Shown piece by piece: positions 1 through 5,628 of a stretch of 8,003 nt of DNA. The translations under genes and the position numbers were made by a program. The notes beneath the pieces were generated by a model. It ran no database searches, was not told the DNA's origin, and was given only the letters and a program-made list of their open reading frames with translations. Every line of letters begins with the position of its first letter. Within the stretch, counting starts at the first letter, position 1. The stretch comes from Syntrophomonadaceae bacterium (GTDB taxonomy: Bacteria; Bacillota; Dethiobacteria; SKNC01), in NCBI GenBank assembly GCA_003555415.1, contig PWHX01000077.1:1-8003 (forward strand). The letters are read 5' to 3'.

Positions 1-45
1 CTGGGGGTCAAGAGGTCGCAGGTTCAAATCCTGTCGCTCCGACCA
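1..45 (+). tRNA. tRNA-Pro (anticodon GGG), 3' part
   Basis: The window opens inside the anticodon loop. Positions 1-7 read CTGGGGG, placing the anticodon GGG at 3-5, and 8-12 are the 3' side of the anticodon stem. The variable loop is 13-17. The T-arm is GCAGG (18-22), loop TTCAAAT (23-29) and CCTGT (30-34), which pair with one G-U. The 3' acceptor strand is 35-41, the discriminator is A42, and an encoded CCA lies at 43-45. The GGG anticodon indicates proline. The 5' half is outside the window, so the acceptor and D-arm cannot be checked. Confidence 0.92.
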
Positions 46-130
46 TTATTTTTAAAGGGATTTTTGTAATAAGTGATTAATATGAAAATAGTTTGAGTTG
101 TTGTTGCATGTCTTCTTATGAATATGCATT

Positions 131-166
131 AAACGGTAGCTATCCAAGATAATAGCTGCCGTTTTT
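131..166 (+). terminator. Rho-independent terminator downstream of tRNA-Pro
   Basis: A 13-bp stem (131-143 with 152-164, one G-U pair) closes an 8-nt loop, and a short T run (162-166) overlaps and follows its 3' side. It lies about 85 bases after the tRNA and before the next promoter, so it probably ends the tRNA transcription unit. The minus strand has only a very short T run after the hairpin, which favours the plus orientation. Confidence 0.75.
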
Positions 167-230
167 AAATTTATTGATAGTAATTACCAACAATACTTTA
201 ACAGAGCCTTTTGTAATACAATAATTTATT

Positions 231-259
231 TTGACAAGCTAAAACCTTTACATTATACT
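231..259 (+). promoter_or_regulatory. Sigma-A-type promoter for the 305-565 ORF
   Basis: A perfect -35 box TTGACA (231-236) is separated by 17 bases from TATACT (254-259), five of six matches to the consensus -10. Transcription would start near 266 and give a leader of about 40 bases ahead of the ATG at 305. This is the best promoter match in the window, which is notable because it serves what looks like a truncated gene. Confidence 0.8.
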
Positions 260-304
260 CAGGTATAAAGTAAAGTAAATTACTTAGAAGGAGCATGGTT
301 TTTT

Positions 305-565
305 ATGGGTGGTATAGCGATTTCCTTTGGGAAATCTGGAGAAAAAGAATTAGAAAAAATACTTAACAAAATTAAGCACAGGGGTAAAAAAATTGAAATA
401 AATAAGTTTGGTAAAGTAATTCTGGGGGAACCAAGCATTTTCACAGATGAAGACCCATCAGGTATAAGCTCTGCCCAGGAAGATGTTTATATAATGTTAG
501 ATGGATTTGTTTACCAAAATGATAATTATGCTTCAAGTGGTAAAATGAAATTGTTGGTTAATTAG
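305..565 (+). pseudogene. Truncated class II glutamine amidotransferase-like (asparagine synthase N-terminal type) protein, 86 aa
   Basis: The N-terminus MGGIAISFG, an HRG at residues 25-27 and an LDGFVYQND segment at 65-73 follow the order of asparagine-synthase-type amidotransferase domains (MCGIAG..., HRGPD, NGEIYN). Residue 2 is Gly where the family has its nucleophilic Cys, so glutamine hydrolysis is not expected. At 86 residues it is about half of the usual amidotransferase domain, and the synthetase half is absent. The ATG at 305 has an AAGGAG at 288-293 with a rather long 11-base gap, and a strong promoter lies upstream. It may be a decaying gene or a short expressed relic. The family call is from motif resemblance only. 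A small unrelated protein is the alternative. Confidence 0.5.
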
Positions 566-723
566 TATCTGGCGAAGGGTTTAAAAAATATAAACCTTTT
601 AGCGTCAAAAGGGATTTTAACTTCCAGGATCCTTATGAAGCCTCTCTAAAGCTAAAAGAACTATTTGTCATCTTCAAGGATTTCTTCCCTCAAAAATCAG
701 TTCAGGAACTGGTTGTTTTGTGA
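562..723 (+). pseudogene. Start-less coding remnant downstream of the amidotransferase-like ORF
   Basis: Another reading frame is open from 562 to the TGA at 721-723 and gives 53 residues of protein-like composition. The stretch begins LVSGEGFKKYKPF, continues RDFNFQDPYEASLKLKELF, and ends KSVQELVVL. There is no usable in-frame start near its beginning and no ribosome binding site; a TAA lies immediately upstream. It overlaps the end of the 305-565 ORF in a different frame, as expected if a longer gene was broken by a frameshift or internal deletion. I do not recognise the family, and it may not come from the same ancestral gene as the upstream ORF. Confidence 0.4.
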
Positions 724-808
724 TCCGATTTTTAAATTATCCCAAGCAGTTGGGGTAAGAAAGCTAAAGAATTAGATCAACTCAAAATTAATAAGATTGG
801 CAGCTTAA

Positions 809-841
809 AAAGGGGTAGGAATGTGCTGCCCCTTTCCTTTT
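809..841 (+). terminator. Probable Rho-independent terminator
   Basis: The arms AAAGGGGTAG (809-818) and CTGCCCCTTT (826-835) form a 10-bp stem with one G-U pair and a 7-base loop. A weak CCTTTT tail follows. It probably ends transcription from the promoter at 231-259, after the degraded gene. The tail is short, so efficiency is uncertain. Confidence 0.6.
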
Positions 842-896
842 GTAGCTTATACCAGCGGTTTTCCGTTATTTTAAAGCAAAAAGTATAAAAGGGCTC

Positions 897-925
897 TTTA
901 AATAAATAATGATTTGCGTTATAAT
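897..925 (+). promoter_or_regulatory. Candidate promoter for the universal stress protein gene
   Basis: A perfect TATAAT lies at 920-925. Seventeen bases upstream is TTTAAA (897-902), four of six matches to a -35 box. The spacing is ideal but the -35 is weak, which could mean activator dependence. Other AT-rich hexamers nearby make this a tentative call. Confidence 0.45.
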
Positions 926-986
926 TTAGGAAGCATTATAAAATATAAATTAAGGTCAAAATCAATAAGAAAAGGAGTGAATTTCA

Positions 987-1427
987 ATGAAAATTTTAGT
1001 ACCTGTTGATGGCTCAAAATATTCAGTAGAGGCTTTGAAGACTGCTGTAAATTTGGCAGAAAAGTTTAATGGAAGTATAGTATTGACAAATGTTCAGAAG
1101 AGAGTGGTTTCCAGGCCTAAGTCCATGGAATTTGATGTTGAGGAGTTTATCGAAGATGACCCTGACACTCTCAGAGATAGAGGGAGAAAGCTACTGGACA
1201 AAATAGCGGAGCAAATGGAAGGCTCTTCATTTAAAGTTGAAAAATGTCTCTTATTAGGAGATCCAGCTGAAAAAATATTGGAATGTGCGGAAGACCATAA
1301 ACCCGACATGATTGTTATTGGCTCCCTTGGTTTAACTGGTGTTAGGAAGTTTTTAATGGGAAGTGTTTCATCAAAGGTAGTTAGTCACTCTCCGTTTCCG
1401 GTCTTAGTAGTAAAAACAAAAAAATAG
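987..1427 (+). CDS. Universal stress protein (UspA family)
   Basis: This is a single-domain cytoplasmic nucleotide-binding protein of 146 residues, the usual length for the family. The N-terminus MKILVPVDGS forms the first beta strand and phosphate loop, with Asp8 as the conserved acidic residue. The ATP-binding signature G-x2-G-x9-G-S is complete: Gly112, Gly115, Gly125 and Ser126, in the stretch IGSLGLTG...MGSVSS. The final strand PFPVLVVK is also typical. UspA proteins bind ATP, dimerise and protect cells under starvation, oxidative or energy stress; the exact target is usually unknown. The start at 987 has an AAGGAG at 972-977 with a 9-base gap. The gene is monocistronic, with a candidate promoter upstream and a terminator at 1479-1509. 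Family confidence is high, specific role low. Confidence 0.93.
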   Translation: MKILVPVDGSKYSVEALKTAVNLAEKFNGSIVLTNVQKRVVSRPKSMEFDVEEFIEDDPDTLRDRGRKLLDKIAEQMEGSSFKVEKCLLLGDPAEKILECAEDHKPDMIVIGSLGLTGVRKFLMGSVSSKVVSHSPFPVLVVKTKK

Positions 1428-1478
1428 TAAGACAGGGGATGTTGCAAGGGTAAAAATATACATAAGGCTGTCAAATGG

Positions 1479-1509
1479 CTACTGGAGAGTTTCCAGTAGT
1501 TTATTTTTT
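1479..1509 (+). terminator. Rho-independent terminator of the usp gene
   Basis: CTACTGGA (1479-1486) pairs perfectly with TCCAGTAG (1492-1499) around a 5-base loop, and TTTATTTTTT follows. It lies about 50 bases after the usp stop. On the minus strand the hairpin has no T tail, so it probably does not terminate the convergent amidase gene. Confidence 0.85.
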
Positions 1510-1593
1510 GTTTAGATTTAGCTTTTTATTAATTCAAGGATCATAGGAATCATATTGAAAAATTTTAACATATGGTACGATACAAATTGACAA

Positions 1594-2511
1594 TCAAACT
1601 ATAATATTAAAAAACTTATAATTGGCATCTTCTGTCCAGGCCGGGGAGTCTTCATAAGACCAGTAGCGCTTGCGGCTGCTTATGGTGTGGGCGTTTACCA
1701 GAGGCATGTTATCGCTATCTATTTCTACTACAATAGTATTATGCTGCCATTTTCCGTTTCCATCAAAATCATAGCAAATTACGTCACCAGGTATTAGTTT
1801 ATCGGGCTCAGTTACTTCCTTTGCCCGTAAGCCCCTTGTGGAGGTGCCCAAGTACCAGCGTAGGGCGTGGGCAACTGTCCAGCTGTAACTCCAGTTATGG
1901 TTTGCATACCACCATCCCTGAGAACGGTTTGGATATCCCCTCATAGGCGCTTTTCCTGCTTTCAAACACTGGGAGATAAAATTAGTACAATTAAGTTCGA
2001 AGTTTTTATATGCTGTATTATTGGAATCCCACCATTTTTCGGCGTATTCAACTGCTGCTGATCGGTTGTAATTGTTTTGCCCGGTAGCGGCGGATTGATA
2101 ATTTATACCCGGATTAGACCTGTTTTTCATTTCCCGGTTTCTAACTTTTTTATTATGTTCGAAGTGTCTTTCGTCATTCACAACAAAATCATCCACCAGC
2201 TCCTCATTGTCAAAAATCGATTTCCTTCTCTGAATACTTTCTTCTGTATAAAAGAACCCTTTGTGCTTAATTAAAAGCTGACAGTGGATTAAATATTCGA
2301 TTTCGAAATTACCTCTAGATTGTTTTTCACTTATAATCGTATCATATGGCTTACATTCAATAATCTCTGCTTTTCTGTTCCGAAACGATTTCAATTTTCT
2401 TTCTAAGCATTCATATTCTTCAGTCCTAAAAAATACATTATTTAACTTGTCAGTATAATATTGAGCCTGGCGCTGGATGTTTTTTTTATAGTTATTAAAC
2501 CACTTTTTCAT
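1594..2511 (-). CDS. Putative amidase-domain protein (Amidase_6 family)
   Basis: The 305-residue protein has a C-terminal Amidase_6 domain from about residue 147 to the end, a papain-like/NlpC-P60-related fold thought to cleave amide bonds in peptidoglycan or related peptides. Visible motifs are YNRSAAVEYAEKWW (148-161), NCTNFISQCL with putative nucleophile Cys175, PGDVICYDFDGNG (241-253), WQHNT with His257, and VNAHT with His275. Cys175 and His257 are the probable catalytic pair. Residue 174 is Asn where many relatives have Asp. The first 145 residues are charged, polar and of unclear function. No signal peptide or membrane segment is visible, so it is cytoplasmic, released by lysis or non-classically exported. 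The ATG at 2511 follows GAGGGA with 6 bases spacing, and a good minus-strand promoter lies at 2552-2580. No clear terminator follows. Substrate is unknown. Confidence 0.85.
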   Translation of the reverse strand: MKKWFNNYKKNIQRQAQYYTDKLNNVFFRTEEYECLERKLKSFRNRKAEIIECKPYDTIISEKQSRGNFEIEYLIHCQLLIKHKGFFYTEESIQRRKSIFDNEELVDDFVVNDERHFEHNKKVRNREMKNRSNPGINYQSAATGQNNYNRSAAVEYAEKWWDSNNTAYKNFELNCTNFISQCLKAGKAPMRGYPNRSQGWWYANHNWSYSWTVAHALRWYLGTSTRGLRAKEVTEPDKLIPGDVICYDFDGNGKWQHNTIVVEIDSDNMPLVNAHTISSRKRYWSYEDSPAWTEDANYKFFNIIV

Positions 2512-2551
2512 AAAGTTCCCTCACTCTAAGGACTTGAAAATAAATCACTTT

Positions 2552-2580
2552 ATTTTATTCACTACAGTAAAATATGTTAA
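2552..2580 (-). promoter_or_regulatory. Promoter for the Amidase_6 gene
   Basis: Read on the minus strand, TTAACA (2580-2575) is followed after exactly 17 bases by TAAAAT (2557-2552), each five of six matches to sigma-A boxes. The predicted start, near 2545, gives a leader of about 35 bases before the ATG at 2511. Overlapping inverted repeats lie just upstream of the -35 box (2587-2615). Confidence 0.6.
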
Positions 2581-2586
2581 GCTGGA

Positions 2587-2615
2587 TTATAAGCTTATAA
2601 AGGAAAACTTTATAA
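2587..2615. repeat. Overlapping inverted repeats in the amidase/yerB intergenic region
   Basis: TTATAAGCTTATAA (2587-2600) is a perfect 14-base palindrome. Its right half also belongs to a second perfect inverted repeat, TTATAAAG (2595-2602) and CTTTATAA (2608-2615), around GAAAA. The block sits immediately upstream of the minus-strand -35 box, where an activator or repressor dimer could bind. The AT richness raises the chance of coincidence. Confidence 0.45.
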
Positions 2616-2698
2616 TATGTTGAAATATATAATAAATATATTAAAATCATTTTAAGTTTTTAGGCATAACTGATTTTATTAATGCATAGTTAAGTGAA

Positions 2699-2704
2699 TA
2701 TAAT
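2699..2704 (+). promoter_or_regulatory. Candidate -10 box for the yerB-like gene
   Basis: A perfect TATAAT lies 36 bases before the TTG start. No convincing -35 box is found at 16-18 bases upstream (the sequence is TTATTA or similar), so this promoter is either activator dependent or a chance match in AT-rich DNA. Confidence 0.35.
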
Positions 2705-2739
2705 AGCATGCTTAAAAATATAGAAGGGGGGAGAGTTAA

Positions 2740-3729
2740 TTGTTAAAGAACAGAAATATCACAATATGCTTGATGATTTTATTATTATTCTCAACAACGT
2801 TCCTTTATGTTTCAGGTTGCTCGGAAGAAAGTGTCGCTCCATCTGAAGAAGAGCAGGAGGAAGTAGATGATGAAGAAGAGGAAGTAAAAGAGGAGGAGGA
2901 AGAAGAGGAAAAAGAGGAAAAAGTAATAATTGTTGAAAAAGTAAAACCCATAACTGTTATTATCAATAATCATCCTTCAGCCCGTCCTCAATCAGGCATG
3001 CAGGAAGCTTCAATAGTATATGAATTTTTAGTAGAGGGAGAATATACCCGCTTTTTAGCAGTATATGATACCCTTTATACAGAAAACTATTTAATTGGAC
3101 CGGTTCGAAGCTTAAGACCTTACTTTGGGGTTAAAGCTGCTGAGCATGGAGGTATAATAGCCCACAGTGGATATTCTAATAGAACTGCAGAGATGATTCG
3201 TGGCTTAGGTTTAAAGCAGATTGTTTGTAGCACTTATCTGTGGCGGGATTCCTCCCGCAGAGCACCCCACAATCTCTATACTGACATAGAAAAACTGCAC
3301 CAGGCAGTTGGTAGTGACCTTAAAGTAACAAAAAGTGAAATTACTCCTGAAGAAGTTTCCCTGGATTCCAATAAGGGTAACGAAATAGAAGTAACGTATA
3401 ATAGCAGGAATATAGTAACATATGAATATAATGATAAAAAGGAAGCTTACTTGCGTTTTATTAACAACACGCCACATAAAGATCGTGAAACTGAAAAACA
3501 GTACCATGCCAGCAGAGTTATTATCCAGAAGGTGCCCCACAGAAATGTTTCCGGTACAGACCTTGTGGATATAGACTTAGCAGGTAGTGGAGAAGGAATG
3601 CTTTATGAAGAATCAAAAAAATACACAATTACCTGGAAGAAGGAAGATGGAAAAACTAATTATTACTACCGGGATGGCACACCTGTTGAACTAGAACCGG
3701 GTAATACATGGATTCAAATAGTTCGTTAA
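2740..3729 (+). CDS. yerB: DUF3048 (YerB-type) lipoprotein
   Basis: This 329-residue protein begins with a lipoprotein signal: positive start, hydrophobic core (about 8-23) and lipobox VSGC with Cys27 as the lipid-attachment site. It is therefore expected on the outer face of the membrane. Residues about 32-61 form a very acidic, Glu-rich linker. The conserved DUF3048 N-terminal domain follows (about 66-190), with ITVIINNHPSARPQSG, EASIVYEFLVEGEYTR, IGPVRSLRPYF and HSGYS. A C-terminal DUF3048 domain runs about 210-329, with PHKD, YYRDGTPVEL and the closing GNTWIQIV. The family is widespread in Firmicutes, is exemplified by YerB of Bacillus subtilis, and has no established biochemical function. 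The start is TTG at 2740, with AAGGGGGG at 2724-2731; no nearby ATG fits the signal peptide better. A terminator follows. The family call is secure, the role unknown. Confidence 0.9.
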   Translation: MLKNRNITICLMILLLFSTTFLYVSGCSEESVAPSEEEQEEVDDEEEEVKEEEEEEEKEEKVIIVEKVKPITVIINNHPSARPQSGMQEASIVYEFLVEGEYTRFLAVYDTLYTENYLIGPVRSLRPYFGVKAAEHGGIIAHSGYSNRTAEMIRGLGLKQIVCSTYLWRDSSRRAPHNLYTDIEKLHQAVGSDLKVTKSEITPEEVSLDSNKGNEIEVTYNSRNIVTYEYNDKKEAYLRFINNTPHKDRETEKQYHASRVIIQKVPHRNVSGTDLVDIDLAGSGEGMLYEESKKYTITWKKEDGKTNYYYRDGTPVELEPGNTWIQIVR

Positions 3730-3735
3730 AAGATT

Positions 3736-3770
3736 GGGTGCGGTTATCCACACCCTTTTATATTATTATA
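3736..3770 (+). terminator. Rho-independent terminator of the yerB-like gene
   Basis: GGGTG (3736-3740) pairs with CACCC (3751-3755). The inner GG and CC extend the stem across a C-A mismatch around a TTAT loop, and TTTTATATTATTAT follows. It lies 6 bases after the stop codon. Confidence 0.75.
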
Positions 3771-3795
3771 AAATTTTAAAAGGATATTATTGTGC

Positions 3796-3813
3796 TTTCT
3801 AGAATTATAGAAA
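3796..3813. repeat. Short perfect inverted repeat upstream of the DUF6485 gene
   Basis: TTTCTA (3796-3801) and TAGAAA (3808-3813) form a perfect inverted repeat with a 6-base spacer, about 50 bases before the DUF6485 start. It could be a dimeric operator. The short arm length makes chance plausible. Confidence 0.25.
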
Positions 3814-3862
3814 TGGCTGAGATAATAACATAGAAAAATATTTTAAAGGAGGGAAGAGTCTT

Positions 3863-4075
3863 ATGAAAAAGGGTTGTGAACATAGTAAGGTAAATATTGA
3901 AGAAATTTGCAATTGTAGTTATCCAGGATGTGAGAAAAAGGGAATATGTTGTGAATGCTTACACTACCATAGAAAAAACAAACAGCTTCCTGCCTGTTTT
4001 TTCCCCGAAAAAGTAGAAAAGACTTTTGACAGATCTCTAAGGAAATTTTTGAAAGAAAACTGCACAGAAAGATAA
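3863..4075 (+). CDS. Small cysteine-rich DUF6485 family protein
   Basis: The 70-residue soluble protein has nine Cys (5, 16, 18, 23, 29, 30, 32, 45, 67) plus His7, His34 and His36. The core pattern is CNCSYPGC (16-23), KGICCECLHYHR (26-37), LPACFFP (42-48), then EKTFDRS (52-58). This matches the DUF6485 family, common in Clostridia and of unknown function. The clustered Cys and HxH suggest binding of zinc or an iron-sulfur centre; that is inference. Length is as expected. The ATG at 3863 follows a perfect AAGGAGG (3846-3852) with a 10-base gap, implying strong translation. It appears to be a single-gene unit between the yerB-like terminator and its own terminator at 4152-4181. No convincing promoter boxes are seen upstream. 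Confidence 0.85.
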   Translation: MKKGCEHSKVNIEEICNCSYPGCEKKGICCECLHYHRKNKQLPACFFPEKVEKTFDRSLRKFLKENCTER

Positions 4076-4132
4076 TGAATTTTATTATAAATTTTGCGAA
4101 TAATATATAAATAAGAAGATATACAGAGAAAA

Positions 4133-4148
4133 AGGTTAATATTAACCT
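4133..4148. promoter_or_regulatory. Perfect 16-bp palindrome between the DUF6485 and speD genes
   Basis: AGGTTAATATTAACCT is perfectly self-complementary with no spacer. With no loop it is more likely a binding site for a dimeric regulator than an RNA hairpin. It lies just before the DUF6485 terminator hairpin and about 55 bases upstream of the speD -35 box. The regulator is unknown. Confidence 0.4.
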
Positions 4149-4151
4149 AAT

Positions 4152-4181
4152 AGCTCTTGATAGCAAGGGCTTATTTTATTT
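4152..4181 (+). terminator. Rho-independent terminator of the DUF6485 gene
   Basis: AGCTCTTG (4152-4159) pairs with CAAGGGCT (4164-4171), 8 bp with one G-U, around an ATAG loop. TATTTTATTT follows. It separates the DUF6485 gene from the speD promoter. Confidence 0.75.
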
Positions 4182-4203
4182 AAAAAAAAATTATGGTAAA
4201 ATA

Positions 4204-4231
4204 TTGACTTTTGTAATGCATCTGTTAAAAT
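4204..4231 (+). promoter_or_regulatory. Promoter for the speD-speE-ndk operon
   Basis: TTGACT (4204-4209) and TAAAAT (4226-4231), each five of six matches, are separated by 16 bases. Transcription would start near 4238, about 55 bases before the speD GTG. I see no recognisable riboswitch in this short leader. Confidence 0.55.
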
Positions 4232-4292
4232 TTAATTTGATATTTATAAGCAGATTATTACTTTTAAAATAACTATAAAGGGGGTACGTTAA

Positions 4293-4676
4293 GTGAAAGC
4301 TTTAGGCCGTCATATTTTAGCTGAACTGTATGGGTGCTCTTCAGAAATTTTAAATAACCTAAAAGATATAGAGCAAATAATGGTTGCCGCTGCCCTGGAG
4401 GCGGGAGCAGAAATTAGAGAGGTAGTTTTCCATATGTTTAGTCCCCAGGGAGTAAGTGGAGTTGTGGTTATTTCTGAATCTCATTTGGCCATTCATACCT
4501 GGCCGGAACTTGGTTATGCAGCACTAGATATTTTTACCTGCGGCGATACAGTTGATCCGTGGGTTTCGTGTAACTATATAAAAGATAAGTTTAGCGCTCA
4601 AAATATGGCTGCCAATGAAATAAAGCGGGGGATATTTGATTATGAGGTGGCGCATAAGCAGGTGGTAAATCAATAA
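4293..4676 (+). CDS. speD: S-adenosylmethionine decarboxylase proenzyme (pyruvoyl-dependent, bacterial class 1B)
   Basis: The enzyme removes CO2 from S-adenosylmethionine to give the aminopropyl donor for spermidine-type polyamines in the cytoplasm. At 127 residues it has the size of the short Bacillus/Thermotoga type (called speH in Bacillus). The processing site is in SESHLAIHTWPE (61-72): self-cleavage between Glu62 and Ser63 converts Ser63 to the pyruvoyl cofactor, leaving a beta chain of 62 and an alpha chain of 65 residues. His68 and Cys83 (FTCGD), the residues for processing and catalysis, are present at the usual numbers. The start is GTG at 4293 after AAAGGGGG (4277-4284); the length matches the family. 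The stop is only 11 bases before speE, and the speE ribosome binding site starts right at it, so the two are co-transcribed. Confidence 0.96.
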   Translation: MKALGRHILAELYGCSSEILNNLKDIEQIMVAAALEAGAEIREVVFHMFSPQGVSGVVVISESHLAIHTWPELGYAALDIFTCGDTVDPWVSCNYIKDKFSAQNMAANEIKRGIFDYEVAHKQVVNQ

Positions 4677-4687
4677 AGGAGGAAGCG

Positions 4688-5602
4688 ATGACTGTACCAA
4701 CCTGGAAATGGTTTATTGAATATACAAGTTCTACGCAAGCCCACATGCATGGCGTTAAGGATTATATATACTGCGGAGAAACCAAGTATCAGAAAGTTGA
4801 AATTATTAATACGGACACTTTTGGGCGCTGCTTAATACTGGATGGCAAAATACAATCTGCTGAGGCAGATGAGTACATTTATCATGAGTCTTTGATTCAT
4901 CCTGCTATGGTTTTGCATCCTAACCCACAAAGAATAATGGTAGTAGGGGGCGGAGAAGGTGCAGTCATAAGGGAAATATTAAAGCACCCTTCTGTAAAAA
5001 AAGTAATTATGGTAGATATAGACCAGGAAGTTGTAGATTTATGTGAGAAATATCTTCCTTCTTGGAGTGATGGAGCTATCAAAGATCCCAGGGTTAAACT
5101 TTATTTTATGGATGCAAGAAAATATCTGGTGCAGACCGAAGAAACTTTTGACATAATTATAAGTGATCTAACTGAACCTATTGATGACGGACCATCTTAC
5201 TTATTATTTACTAAAGAATTTTTTATTATAGCGCATAATAAATTAGCAGAGGAAGGTATCATAGCTTTGCAATCAGGTTCTTTTAACCCTATAATAATAG
5301 GATGCCATTCTGCCATAAACAACACCTTAAATTTAGCCTTTAATCATGTCTGTTCTTATGCAGCTTTCATACCTTCATATGATGCTACCTGGGGTTTTAA
5401 TGTGGCTTCTAAAAAACATAGTCCCGATTATTTAAACAAAGAAGAGGTAGACAGCTGCTTGAGAGAAAGGAATATAGACAGTTTAAAGTTTTATGACGGG
5501 GAAACTCACCAGCATATGTTTTCTATACCCAAGGACATTAGAAATTCTAAAGAGAAAGAAAACAGAATAATAGAAGATGGTAAGCCCCTGTTTACATACT
5601 AG
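4688..5602 (+). CDS. speE: Polyamine aminopropyltransferase (spermidine synthase family)
   Basis: It transfers the aminopropyl group from decarboxylated SAM (made by the adjacent SpeD) to an amine acceptor. The protein has 304 residues, slightly longer than the roughly 280 of classical spermidine synthases. It has the N-terminal beta domain (YQKVEI, LILDGKIQSAEADEYIYHE) and a Rossmann domain with GGGEG (87-91), Asp110 in MVDID and Asp142 in MDARKYL. The gate/active-site motif reads SDLTEP (159-164), with Asp160 kept but Glu163 where most members have the second Asp. DDGPSYLLFT and the C-terminal IPKDI segment resemble the Thermus-type and thermospermine-synthase-like branch, so agmatine, putrescine or spermidine could be the acceptor. 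The ATG at 4688 has AAAGGAGG immediately upstream. No speA/speB lies in the window. Family certain, acceptor uncertain. Confidence 0.93.
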   Translation: MTVPTWKWFIEYTSSTQAHMHGVKDYIYCGETKYQKVEIINTDTFGRCLILDGKIQSAEADEYIYHESLIHPAMVLHPNPQRIMVVGGGEGAVIREILKHPSVKKVIMVDIDQEVVDLCEKYLPSWSDGAIKDPRVKLYFMDARKYLVQTEETFDIIISDLTEPIDDGPSYLLFTKEFFIIAHNKLAEEGIIALQSGSFNPIIIGCHSAINNTLNLAFNHVCSYAAFIPSYDATWGFNVASKKHSPDYLNKEEVDSCLRERNIDSLKFYDGETHQHMFSIPKDIRNSKEKENRIIEDGKPLFTY

Positions 5603-5611
5603 GATAATTGC

Positions 5612-5620
5612 AAAGGAGGT
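5612..5620 (+). promoter_or_regulatory. Ribosome binding site that fixes the ndk start
   Basis: AAAGGAGGT, a full anti-16S match, lies 8 bases before the ATG at 5629. An in-frame TTG at 5608 would place this site inside the coding sequence and add seven residues (MQRRYIK) not seen in the family, so the ATG is the real start. Confidence 0.85.
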
Positions 5621-5628
5621 ACATAAAG

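Larger units (their letters stand above)
724..986. other. Intergenic stretch with possible coding debris, a terminator and the usp promoter region
   Basis: No intact gene is visible. A short open stretch around 747-880 (for example KKAKELDQLK) has no start and may be further debris of the broken gene upstream. A small hairpin lies at 741-754 (CCCAA, loop GCAG, TTGGG) without a T tail. A terminator-like hairpin lies at 809-841, and a candidate promoter for the stress-protein gene lies at 897-925. Confidence 0.4.

Noticed and set aside
295..370. Alternative ATG at 295 in another frame ahead of the 305 ORF
   Set aside because: The ribosome binding site would almost touch the start codon, and the frame closes after about 24 codons with no family resemblance.
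1094..1309. 71-codon minus-strand open frame inside the usp gene
   Set aside because: It lies entirely within the well-supported universal stress protein gene on the opposite strand and shows no family motif.
1587..1606. TTGACA followed by TATAAT near the amidase 3' end
   Set aside because: The two boxes are only about 7 bases apart, far too close for a sigma-A promoter, and no plus-strand gene follows.
3211..3540. 109-codon minus-strand open frame inside the yerB-like gene
   Set aside because: It is a shadow of the conserved DUF3048 coding sequence with no ribosome binding site or recognisable motif.
3861..4166. 101-codon minus-strand open frame opposite the DUF6485 gene
   Set aside because: It is antisense to a clear gene with a perfect ribosome binding site, and its composition (hydrophobic, Phe-rich) is what the complement of AT-rich, Lys-rich coding DNA gives.
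4232..4292. Possible riboswitch in the speD leader
   Set aside because: The leader is only about 55 bases, AT-rich and without a conserved aptamer core or terminator/antiterminator pairing.
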